NCBI GenBank assembly: GCA_030537465.1
Contig: JAUNMP010000028.1
Span: 1 to 34,748, forward strand
Source of the DNA: a bacterium
Lineage (GTDB): Bacteria; Verrucomicrobiota; Kiritimatiellia; RFP12; UBA1067
Direction: 5' to 3'
DNA length: 34,748 nt
The notes beneath the pieces were generated by a model that did not search any database, was not told the DNA's origin, and saw only the letters and a list, made by a program, of their open reading frames with translations. The stretch's first letter is position 1; the number at the start of each line of letters is the position of its first letter. The position numbers and the translations under genes are program-made. This document shows, in pieces, positions 27,198-34,086 of this stretch.

Positions 27198-28154
27198 TTA
27201 AATCTTCCGTGCGCCGTCGCCCTTAAGGGCATCCGCCTCGATCTCAAATAGCCACTCGTCGCGGCAGACATCGCACACCGTCTCGGCGGCGAAGTCCATC
27301 GGAAGATTGTTTTTCGTCAACCAGGCACGCCAAGCCTCGCGGAACTCCGGACGCTTCAGATAGACAATCGCACGCCCGACATCCTTCCAACCGTATCCGC
27401 GACTCTCGAGGATTGCGAGCACAGCGTTCATCGTGCAATCAATCTGCTTCTCAATGTCACCAACGTAGGCGACCTCGTGAGAGTTCGGCTTGATGGACGC
27501 GGTGCCACTGATGAAAAGCTGGCGCATCTCAGGGGTGATGATTTCCGCCGCACGACTGAAGCTCGACTTATAGGCCATCGCCGGAGCCTGGAGAGGCGAC
27601 TCGACGATTTCAGCCCGCACGCCTGCGCGCTTCGGGCGCATCGCGATCGCGCCGGCAACAAGCGCCGCGCCGTCGAGGTTACCACAGCCAATGCCCGTGG
27701 AAGCCGGCAAGAACGTCTCAAAGACCTTCCGCGTCTCGAAGAAGGCGGAACGCGCCGCATTGAACTCATTGTACCATTCGCAGACGCGGTCGATGTAGAG
27801 CCACGTGCGCACAACGTCGGCAAAGGACATCTGCTCTTCCGCCAGGATCTTCTCCAATTCGAGAAACACGGAAGACGCCTGCTCGCCACGTGGCGCGGAG
27901 AGGTCGGCCGGCATCACGCCGGCGGCCAGCAGATAAGTGGCGTCGTCATCCTCGAAGACGCTGGCGACCACTCGCCCCCCACGGGAGATCAGCCGCAACG
28001 GCTTTGCATTGGGAGCCAGGAACGGCAAGGCAACCGGCGGGAAGCCCCCCTCAGGGCGACACAGACGGAAAGACGGCAACGCCTGATCGGCACGCGTACG
28101 TACCTCATCGGGCGTTCCCCACAGGAAAACTGATTTAACCTCTGACAGAATCAT
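27198..28154 (-). CDS. Two-domain Rid/chorismatase-like protein
   Basis: A 318-residue cytoplasmic protein with the two-domain plan of the RidA (YjgF/L-PSP) fold as found in FkbO/Hyg5 chorismatases. The N-terminal half has FADVVRTWLYIDRVCEWYNEFNAARSAFF and PASTGIG. The second half starts SPLQAPAMAYKSSFSRA and contains RQLFISGTASI and the GYGWKDVGRAIVYLK helix-strand typical of Rid domains. Chorismatases hydrolyse chorismate, while Rid proteins deaminate reactive enamines. I cannot tell from the sequence which applies, and no pathway genes adjoin it. The ATG follows TGATATACT by seven bases, again without a ribosome site. Confidence 0.75.
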   Translation of the reverse strand: MILSEVKSVFLWGTPDEVRTRADQALPSFRLCRPEGGFPPVALPFLAPNAKPLRLISRGGRVVASVFEDDDATYLLAAGVMPADLSAPRGEQASSVFLELEKILAEEQMSFADVVRTWLYIDRVCEWYNEFNAARSAFFETRKVFETFLPASTGIGCGNLDGAALVAGAIAMRPKRAGVRAEIVESPLQAPAMAYKSSFSRAAEIITPEMRQLFISGTASIKPNSHEVAYVGDIEKQIDCTMNAVLAILESRGYGWKDVGRAIVYLKRPEFREAWRAWLTKNNLPMDFAAETVCDVCRDEWLFEIEADALKGDGARKI

Positions 28155-28161
28155 GTCGCAA

Positions 28162-28170
28162 AGTATATCA
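28162..28170 (-). promoter_or_regulatory. Extended -10 promoter of the Rid-like gene
   Basis: Minus strand TGATATACT, then seven bases, then ATG at 28154. At 17 bases upstream only TTTTCC is found (three of six -35 matches). Confidence 0.5.
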
Positions 28171-28234
28171 AAACTCCGCCGTTCGGAAAAGTGGAGCGAA
28201 AAAACCTTCGAGGATTTTTCACTTGGTAGTCCTC

Positions 28235-28263
28235 TTGACAGAAATGCCTGAAAACGATAGAAT
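28235..28263 (+). promoter_or_regulatory. Strong promoter of the CBM48 protein gene
   Basis: Consensus TTGACA (28235-28240), 17 bases, TAGAAT (28258-28263). This is the only perfect -35 box noted in the window. The leader is about 60 bases. The rest of the 28155-28330 spacer holds the Rid-like promoter and no gene. Confidence 0.85.
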
Positions 28264-28330
28264 ACCGCCGTTTTTTCAAGAGGAGCCCGAGAGGGGTTCT
28301 TTGGAGAGACAGAGAGAAGAGTAATCAGAG

Positions 28331-28684
28331 ATGAAGATCAAGAGCAAAGCTGCAGCAAAAACCGTCACCGCAAAGAAGCCCTGCGTGCGCAAGGCCAAGA
28401 CGGAGAAGACCGCCAAGGTCGCCGAGAAGAGTGTTACGTTCACTGTCCGTGCCGACATCGGCAAGACCGTGTACCTCGCGGGCTGCTTCAACCAGTGGAA
28501 TCCGACGGGCAAGAAGATGCTGGACAAGAAGAACGAGGGCGTCTATACGGCCTCCGTCAGGCTGGCGCCCGGCCGCTACGAGTACAAGTTCGTAATCGAC
28601 GGCACCTGGTGCGCCGACCCCGAGAATCTCGACTTCGTGCAGAATGACCATGGCACGCTGAACAGCGTGATCGTCGTCGCCTAA
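28331..28684 (+). CDS. Small orphan CBM48/AMPK-type glycogen-binding domain protein
   Basis: A 117-residue protein made of a Lys/Ala-rich N-terminal tail (residues 1-34) and one CBM48 (isoamylase-N / AMPK-beta) domain. Its signatures are VYLAGCFNQWNPTGKKM (about 47-63), PGRYEYKFVIDGTWCADPEN (about 80-99) and a final GTLNSVIVV. Normally this domain binds alpha-glucans and is attached to glycogen enzymes or kinase subunits. Here it stands alone with no enzyme next to it. The basic tail could contact nucleic acid, membrane or another protein; that is inference. It has a near-consensus promoter and its own terminator, so high expression as a single gene is expected. The start codon lacks a clear AGGAGG. 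Confidence 0.85.
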   Translation: MKIKSKAAAKTVTAKKPCVRKAKTEKTAKVAEKSVTFTVRADIGKTVYLAGCFNQWNPTGKKMLDKKNEGVYTASVRLAPGRYEYKFVIDGTWCADPENLDFVQNDHGTLNSVIVVA

Positions 28685-28700
28685 GCCAGCGAAACGAGAT

Positions 28701-30242
28701 TCACTGCTCGCGCCAGAAGGCGCGCCAAGCCGCGACGAATGCGTCGCGGCTTTTTTCGTCCCCGAGGATTTTCCTCGTCGCCGCGTGCATCGCCTGAGTC
28801 TCGATCAGGGTCTTCATATAATCAGACCGCAGCGAGTCATAGGGACGGAACCGGAGCTCAGGAGCGCCAACCTCGAGGAAGTATGCGATCGACCAGGCAA
28901 GATGATATTTCGCGGCAATGGTTTCCTGGTCGCCGGAATAGAATTCCCGATAATCCATCAGCATAACAGAAGGGAGTATCTCGGCGAGCTCGACCGCATT
29001 CCTGCGTATGTAGTCAAACGCCCGCTCGTTGCCGTCGAAGACGATCTCGCCGCGGCGGTCAAAATGCGAATGCTCAAACAACTGGGCATGACCCTCGTTG
29101 AACCACGGAGAACTTTCAATCATCGATCCGGCATAGGCAATATACTGGTGGAAGGCCTCGTGCCAGACAGTGGCCAGAAGCTTCTCCGCACCCTCGCCCG
29201 TGTGATAGAGCACCAACTCACGTCGTTCCGGACTCCAGATCGCAGCAGTCCACTTTTGTTCAATGCCCACGTAGCCCAGATACTCCTCACGCGATCTGAA
29301 CACGCGCACAACCGCCAAGGCGTTTGTCCCTACCAGGGGCGAGGGAACACATGCCGCATACGCTCGACGCAGACGAGGCAGATTATTGGTCAAAGCCGCG
29401 ACAAAGGGCCCGCGGATATCGGGGGTGAGATCATCCAACACCGTCACATCGGCAGAGTCGGTACTCGTCCATTCATCATAATTGACGACCTGTGCCCGCA
29501 CATCGGCACGCAGAAGTTCCTCTTCGGTCGCCGACTCATCGAGTTCTACGGCGACGCGGGCACGGGCACGACGGGCCACCGCGGCGGGAACGGAAATCCG
29601 ATCCAGGAACTCCTCGTCGAAGCGAGCGCGCACTTCCGCCATATTCTCGTCCCGCGACGCGACAAGCGCCGCCAGGAACCATGATATGGGTCCTCTTCGT
29701 GAGGCGTCCACAGGACGAAAGGCACAGACGATGGCGTGTTCGTCGGACGTAGTATATGCCACCAGATCCTTCAGATTGCGTCTCTGAGACCTGCGTGGAC
29801 GCACCACGCTCCCTAGCTCGACCGGAGATATCGCGGCCGCAGCCGCATCCCTCTGGACGGCATTCTTTGGATTGAGGGCAAGGCCATTCAACACCCCGTG
29901 AAAGGACCGCCGAGTCCGCTTCGTTCCAAGCACCGTATCCGAAGGAATCGTATCCAACCGTGCAACGAAGAGTCGATTGCCTGAAACGTCTCGCCATCGT
30001 CCTCGCAACGTCTTCATGGTCCAGAGATCGAACGCCTCAAACCGATCCTCTAGAAACATCTCTCCGTTCTTTGTCACCAGATACGCACTTGCCCGCGGCA
30101 TATCCAGAGGCTCTCCCACCGCCCCCTCGAGACAAGGCAGGGAGAGCCCCAAATCCGGTCTCCAAACCGGCGGGGCAAAGCGAACCGCCGCCTCACTGAC
30201 GAGGCAAGCTACGCACACGGCTATGAACGCACTGAAACGCAT
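28701..30242 (-). CDS. Secreted gluzincin-type metallopeptidase (peptidase MA-like)
   Basis: A 513-residue exported protein. The signal peptide MRFSAFIAVCVACLVSEA is followed by about 300 residues without recognisable motifs. The catalytic region has WHEAFHQYIAYAG (HExxH at 361-365) and WFNEGHAQLFE, with Glu383 as third zinc ligand, as in DUF1570 or peptidase MA-like gluzincins. Substrate unknown. The first 50 bases overlap the 3' end of the YihY gene. The signal peptide begins at this ATG, so the overlap seems real. The last codons overlap a terminator of the convergent CBM48 gene. Confidence 0.8.
   Translation of the reverse strand: MRFSAFIAVCVACLVSEAAVRFAPPVWRPDLGLSLPCLEGAVGEPLDMPRASAYLVTKNGEMFLEDRFEAFDLWTMKTLRGRWRDVSGNRLFVARLDTIPSDTVLGTKRTRRSFHGVLNGLALNPKNAVQRDAAAAAISPVELGSVVRPRRSQRRNLKDLVAYTTSDEHAIVCAFRPVDASRRGPISWFLAALVASRDENMAEVRARFDEEFLDRISVPAAVARRARARVAVELDESATEEELLRADVRAQVVNYDEWTSTDSADVTVLDDLTPDIRGPFVAALTNNLPRLRRAYAACVPSPLVGTNALAVVRVFRSREEYLGYVGIEQKWTAAIWSPERRELVLYHTGEGAEKLLATVWHEAFHQYIAYAGSMIESSPWFNEGHAQLFEHSHFDRRGEIVFDGNERAFDYIRRNAVELAEILPSVMLMDYREFYSGDQETIAAKYHLAWSIAYFLEVGAPELRFRPYDSLRSDYMKTLIETQAMHAATRKILGDEKSRDAFVAAWRAFWREQ
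28729..28756 (+). terminator. Intrinsic terminator of the CBM48 gene, inside the peptidase gene
   Basis: GCCGCGACG, loop AATG, CGTCGCGGC, then TTTTTT: a perfect 9-bp stem with a poly-T on the plus strand. It lies 45 bases after the CBM48 stop and within the C-terminal codons of the convergent peptidase gene. Confidence 0.9.
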
Positions 30243-31269
30243 AGGTTATGCAACTCCCAAGAAGGACAATCTGCCAGCTCATGTAAATCCACGCAAGGAG
30301 AATCGGAACCGTGGCAAATGATCCGTAAAGCGCGCTGGACTTCGCAATGCCCACTCCGATCGAGGTACAGGCCTTCATCCAGCCGCCAAACAGGATTGCA
30401 GTCACGAGCCCCCCTTCAATCGCCGCGCGCATCTGCACCTTCCGATGAGGAATGATCTTCAATACAAAAGCGGCGGCCACAGTGGCGAAAACCAGAGCAA
30501 CGGCATACCCAAACCAGCGCGATGCAAGCACTGCCACCAGCTTTTCTCCAAGCCATCTAGTGTAACCGGTTGCCCCCAATGTCGCGTCCACAACATCTTT
30601 GACGACATGCAGAATCGGCAATGACATCGCGAAGGCCAGCAGCAACGGCAGAACCATGGAAATAAAAAGGTAAAGCGCACAACGTTGCCAGAGAGGCCTG
30701 GTTTTTTCAACCTCCCATACCTCGTTCATCGAAGTCTCCACCTGCGAGAACGTCGAGATGGCGGTCCACATCAGCATAATGAATCCGACCCACCCCAGAG
30801 CCCTGACATCCATTTTCTTGATACGGTCAAACACATCATTCGAAAACTCACGAGCCTGACGTGCAAGTTCCTTTGAGGCCTCCGCCTTCAGCCTGGCCTC
30901 CTCCACCTGCGCTGGAGTTGAGTCTTTCGCGGGAGCCTGGGCCTGTCCCTGTTCAATTTGCGTAATCGCCGCATCAAGATGCTCGTTGATCTTCTCTCGG
31001 GCAAGAGCATCGGCGCCACAGACTTTCGCGAAGATCATAAGCAGGCACAACATCGGAACAAATGCCAGCATGGAGAAATAGGTCAACCCCGCCGCGTAGA
31101 GTCCACACTTATGCCTGAGAAAGCCTTTCACAGTTGTCGAGACGAACCTTGTTGCCTGGATTCCCCACCGTCGCCAACCCACCACCGCATCAGGATTCTC
31201 AGCCCAAACTCCTTCGCGCACGAAATCTACTAGACGACTAACCTTTCCCAGATGTTCCTGCAGAGTCAT
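30193..31269 (-). CDS. YihY/BrkB-family inner-membrane protein
   Basis: A 358-residue integral membrane protein of the YihY/BrkB family (once called RNase BN, a name now given to another protein). Its function is not settled. About six membrane helices are seen, starting with LYAAGLTYFSMLAFVPMLCLLMIF, then GFIMLMWTAISTFSQVETSMNEVW, and ending with the ALYGSFATVPILLAWIYMSWQIVLLG family block. A charged, probably coiled segment (about residues 95-150) separates the first two helices; it is longer than in typical members. The ATG at 31269 is preferred because a further-upstream GTG has no ribosome site. The 3' end overlaps the peptidase gene by 50 bases. Confidence 0.88.
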   Translation of the reverse strand: MTLQEHLGKVSRLVDFVREGVWAENPDAVVGWRRWGIQATRFVSTTVKGFLRHKCGLYAAGLTYFSMLAFVPMLCLLMIFAKVCGADALAREKINEHLDAAITQIEQGQAQAPAKDSTPAQVEEARLKAEASKELARQAREFSNDVFDRIKKMDVRALGWVGFIMLMWTAISTFSQVETSMNEVWEVEKTRPLWQRCALYLFISMVLPLLLAFAMSLPILHVVKDVVDATLGATGYTRWLGEKLVAVLASRWFGYAVALVFATVAAAFVLKIIPHRKVQMRAAIEGGLVTAILFGGWMKACTSIGVGIAKSSALYGSFATVPILLAWIYMSWQIVLLGSCITYAFQCVHSRVRSLPRQ

Positions 31270-31338
31270 TTCCGTACATTCCCGTTCTTGTTTTAAGCAA
31301 TGGAGCCCCTTCAGTCCCACAATTTAGCATCGGGGAGA

Positions 31339-31347
31339 ATTATACCA
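31339..31347 (-). promoter_or_regulatory. Extended -10 promoter of the YihY gene
   Basis: Minus strand TGGTATAAT, the same 9-mer as before the GT2 gene, here with a leader of about 60 bases. Divergent from the promoter at 31367-31375. Confidence 0.45.
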
Positions 31348-31366
31348 CATCCCCAGGGCGAAAAAG

Positions 31367-31375
31367 TGATACAAT
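31367..31375 (+). promoter_or_regulatory. Extended -10 promoter of the coiled-coil gene
   Basis: TGATACAAT, about 30 bases before the ATG at 31406. No good -35 match. A GAGGAG ribosome site follows. Confidence 0.4.
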
Positions 31376-31405
31376 ATGGCGAAACGTCAGTTTTGAGGAG
31401 TCGAT

Positions 31406-32365
31406 ATGGGGACCTTTAACGATTTTTCGCAATTGAAGCATCTAAAGTCCGCACAGCCCAAGGTTGCACCCGTGCGCATACCTCCTGCAAAGCCTAAAGA
31501 CCGCGCGCTCGAAGACTCCTCGAACTCAACCGACTACTTTTCCGCCCTCCTCGGAGGCGGAGAAAAGAAAAAAGCGCAGAAGGAACCGATCCAATCGCAT
31601 CGCGCGACCATCGTCACCCCTGCAACAATAGCCCGTGTACGCGAAGAACTGGCGGAGAATGCCCGAGAGGCGGAACGCGCGGCCTTCAAGGCTCGTGAAT
31701 CTGAACTTCTTGAAGAGCTTCAAGCCCAGACCGACGCCAGCGAATCCCTCGCCGTCGACCTCGCTCGTGTGCGCGCGGAACTGGAAGCCTGTCAAGTTGA
31801 CTGCGAAGCTCTCGAAGAAGCCAACCGCCGCCTTGCCGCCGAGCTTGAGGCCGAAAAGGCCAAACCGCCGCGGACAATTCTCGACACATCAACCCTTGAG
31901 GAACGTGATCAGGAGATTGAACGGCTCAAGATGCTCCTTGCCGAAGCCCAGCGAGAGACGCGTCTCCATGATTCACTTCTCGACGTACCGACTCCCTTCT
32001 CGGAAAAGTTCTCCGGTGAAACCCGCGAGCACGTGGTTGAAGCGCTCGCTGCAGCCTACGATGCGGCCGAAGCAGGTGGTCGTGACCGACGCGCGCGGAT
32101 TCTTGAAGCCGTTCTCTGCGCCAATCCACCTTCTGGGGAGCTTGAGCGTCGCCGCGAAGCCGTGAAGCAGATCGTCAAAGACGCAGGATCGGCGCTCGAC
32201 AATGCGGCACTCGCCGAACTCGAGAAACTTGGCTTCCGCTATATCAGCGGCAACAAGCACCACAAACTGGAATGGGCCGGCATCCGTTTCCCCCTCGCCA
32301 AGACACCCAGCGATTATCGGGCTTGCCTCAACTCGGCTGCGGAAATCTCCAACCGCGTTTTCTGA
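31406..32365 (+). CDS. Coiled-coil protein with small conserved C-terminal domain
   Basis: Not assigned to a named family. It has 319 residues. The N-terminal 80 residues look disordered (Pro/Lys/Ser-rich). Residues of about 80-195 form a strong coiled coil full of Glu, Ala, Leu and Arg. A helical part (about 205-270) follows. The last 50 residues form a compact domain, LEKLGFRYISGNKHHKLEW with RFPLAKTPSDYRACLN. The GF-x(5)-KHHK-x(4-6)-strand-KTPSDxR layout recalls the small double-stranded-RNA-binding-like fold of HicA; this is only a resemblance. A GAGGAG site precedes the ATG. It stands alone on the plus strand between divergent yihY and convergent serine acetyltransferase. Confidence 0.7.
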   Translation: MGTFNDFSQLKHLKSAQPKVAPVRIPPAKPKDRALEDSSNSTDYFSALLGGGEKKKAQKEPIQSHRATIVTPATIARVREELAENAREAERAAFKARESELLEELQAQTDASESLAVDLARVRAELEACQVDCEALEEANRRLAAELEAEKAKPPRTILDTSTLEERDQEIERLKMLLAEAQRETRLHDSLLDVPTPFSEKFSGETREHVVEALAAAYDAAEAGGRDRRARILEAVLCANPPSGELERRREAVKQIVKDAGSALDNAALAELEKLGFRYISGNKHHKLEWAGIRFPLAKTPSDYRACLNSAAEISNRVF

Positions 32366-32369
32366 CGCC

Positions 32370-33131
32370 TCATGCGTGGGTCCGCGTCTTCACGCGAGGG
32401 AAAGGTGTCTGGTTGTAGACCCGCGAGAACGGCGGGATGGAATCCATCAGCCAGACATTGCCGCCAATCTCGGAGTCGTGTCCGATGGTGGTGTCCCCAC
32501 CAAGAATCGTAGCCCCTGCGTAGATGACGACATTGTCCTCAACGTTTGGATGGCGCTTGTGCCCCTTCATCAGCATGCCTGTCGATTCGTCCTTGGGGAA
32601 TGACAGGGCTCCCAGCGTGACGCCCTGGTAGAGTTTCACGTTCTTTCCGATCACCGTCGTCTCGCCGACAACGACACCCGTGCCATGGTCAATGAAAAAA
32701 CGCTCGCCAATGGTCGCGCCAGGATGGATGTCGATTCCCGTCTTCGAATGGGCAAGTTCGCTCATCACACGGGGAATGATCGGCACCTTCAGCGAATACA
32801 GAACATGGGCAAGACGATGGACCGTGATGGCGTAGAGTCCAGGATAAGCCATCACCACTTCCATCGGGCTTGTCGCCGCGGGATCTCCCTCATAGGCAGC
32901 CGCCACATCCGTGTCAATTAAACGGTGAACCTCAGGGAGCGCCTCGACGAACTTGTGGGCGACACTCCTCGCGTCCATATCCAACGACAGGAAGGCGATC
33001 TCCTTCTCGAGATCACGAGCAATGGCCTCGACATCAACAGCCTCTCCTCCATTCAATCCGCCGTAGAGGCAGGGATGGAGCACGGCAAAGCAACGCTTGA
33101 GGATCACGGCGACGCGTTGGGGAAGAGTCAT
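32370..33131 (-). CDS. cysE: Serine O-acetyltransferase
   Basis: Transfers acetyl from acetyl-CoA to L-serine, the first step of cysteine synthesis. It has 253 residues. An N-terminal helical domain (1-120) precedes a left-handed beta-helix of hexapeptide repeats. The catalytic pair matches CysE: Asp134 in DIHPG and His149 in IDHGTG, followed by VVVGETTVIG. The loop SFPKDESTGMLMKGHKRHPNVEDNV is the longer type found in many anaerobes and plants. The tail lacks the C-terminal Ile that anchors cysteine synthase, ending THA. The start overlaps the adenosyltransferase stop (ATGA), suggesting co-translation. Its stop is four bases from that of the convergent coiled-coil gene. Confidence 0.93.
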   Translation of the reverse strand: MTLPQRVAVILKRCFAVLHPCLYGGLNGGEAVDVEAIARDLEKEIAFLSLDMDARSVAHKFVEALPEVHRLIDTDVAAAYEGDPAATSPMEVVMAYPGLYAITVHRLAHVLYSLKVPIIPRVMSELAHSKTGIDIHPGATIGERFFIDHGTGVVVGETTVIGKNVKLYQGVTLGALSFPKDESTGMLMKGHKRHPNVEDNVVIYAGATILGGDTTIGHDSEIGGNVWLMDSIPPFSRVYNQTPFPRVKTRTHA

Positions 33132-33607
33132 CGGGAACTATCCTTTCGTGAAGACTCCGCAAGGGCATACAGATAATCGGACAGACGATTGACGAATGGC
33201 AATCCTGCATGATCCGGGTCAAAGGCCACAAGGCATCGTTCTGCCCGACGGCAGATTGTCCGAGCTATGTGGATCCGTCCCGCGGGAAGGCAGAGTCTAA
33301 AGGGACCTTCAGAAGACAGCCGATCAATCTCGCCCTCTAGCACGGGAAGCAAATCTGTCGCAAAAGCGCCGTATCCGGCAAGATCGGCGGAGAGGGCAAT
33401 CAGAGCGTGCTGAATTGATTCCAGCACCAGCAGATCCGCTTCATCCAGTTGGGCAGCCGGGTCGGACTCGGTTCGAATCGAGCCCAGCCACGAATTCAAT
33501 TCGTCAAGCGAACCCAACACGTCAAAAACGAGCGCATCCTTTCGGAGGCGCTCGTCTTTGATCGAGGACTCTCCCGAGTCCCCCGTTCTGGTATAGATCT
33601 TCGGCAT
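33128..33607 (-). CDS. PduO-type corrinoid adenosyltransferase
   Basis: Transfers adenosyl from ATP to cob(I)alamin or a precursor, making coenzyme B12. It has 159 residues, shorter than the usual 180-190. The ATP-binding start KIYTRTGDSG (residues 3-12) and SLDELNSWLG (33-42) are present, as are ARTICRRAER and VNRLSDYLYALAE. The stretch that normally reads LPGGS with about six more residues before HxART is shortened to LPAGRIHIART. The RRAER signature is complete, so activity remains likely but altered binding is possible. A run of nine G on the coding strand and a small GGGG/CCCC hairpin lie just before the ATG. It overlaps cysE by four bases. Confidence 0.85.
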   Translation of the reverse strand: MPKIYTRTGDSGESSIKDERLRKDALVFDVLGSLDELNSWLGSIRTESDPAAQLDEADLLVLESIQHALIALSADLAGYGAFATDLLPVLEGEIDRLSSEGPFRLCLPAGRIHIARTICRRAERCLVAFDPDHAGLPFVNRLSDYLYALAESSRKDSSR

Positions 33608-33645
33608 CGGGGACTACCCCCCCCCAGAAATCTGAGACCAGAACC

Positions 33646-34065
33646 TTACTTGGCTTCCTCGGCCTTGGGCGCCTCGGCGGCGACTTCCGCAGCGGGGGCC
33701 TCGGCTTCTGCCGCGGTGACCCACTGGAGAATGCACATTGGAGCCGCATCGCCCTTGCGGGCGCCGAGCTTGAGAATGCGCGTATAGCCACCCTTGCGGC
33801 CTTCCATCGCCGGGACAATCTTGTCGAACAGCTTCTGGACGGCCTTGGGCTGCTGGAGACGGGAAGCGGCGAGACGACGGGCCGCGAGACCACCCTTGCG
33901 GGCGATCGTGACCATCTTCTCCGCATCCTTGCGGGCCTCCTTGGCCTTCGGGAGCGTGGTCTTGATCGATTCGGCGAGGATCAGGTTCGTCACGAGGCTC
34001 TTCATAAGGGCCTCGCGGTGTTCCTTCGAACGCCCGAACTTCTTCATAACTCTCTGGTGACGCAT
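33646..34065 (-). CDS. rplQ: 50S ribosomal protein L17
   Basis: Large-subunit ribosomal protein. It has 139 residues. It begins MRHQRVMKKFGRSKEHREALMKSL, close to the family MRHxxxxxKLxRxxxHRxAL pattern. ARKGGLAARRLAASRL and GGYTRILKLGARKGDAAPM follow. A 23-residue Ala/Glu tail (TAAEAEAPAAEVAAEAP) extends past the usual end near 117. It directly follows rpoA with an AAGGAAG ribosome site, the standard alpha-operon order. Confidence 0.97.
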   Translation of the reverse strand: MRHQRVMKKFGRSKEHREALMKSLVTNLILAESIKTTLPKAKEARKDAEKMVTIARKGGLAARRLAASRLQQPKAVQKLFDKIVPAMEGRKGGYTRILKLGARKGDAAPMCILQWVTAAEAEAPAAEVAAEAPKAEEAK

Positions 34066-34086
34066 GGGAAAACTTCCTTACAACAA

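Noticed and set aside
28194..28220. Weak hairpin with T-run between the Rid-like and CBM48 genes
   Set aside because: Only three GC-containing pairs plus an A/T stem with a bulge. It lies upstream of both divergent genes, where a terminator has no evident role.
30193..31320. Longer YihY start at the GTG at 31320
   Set aside because: No ribosome site precedes it and the extra 17 residues are not typical. The ATG at 31269 fits the family better.
32363..32375. ACGC/GCGT inverted repeat between the convergent coiled-coil and cysE genes
   Set aside because: A 4-bp stem without a T-run; too weak to call a terminator.
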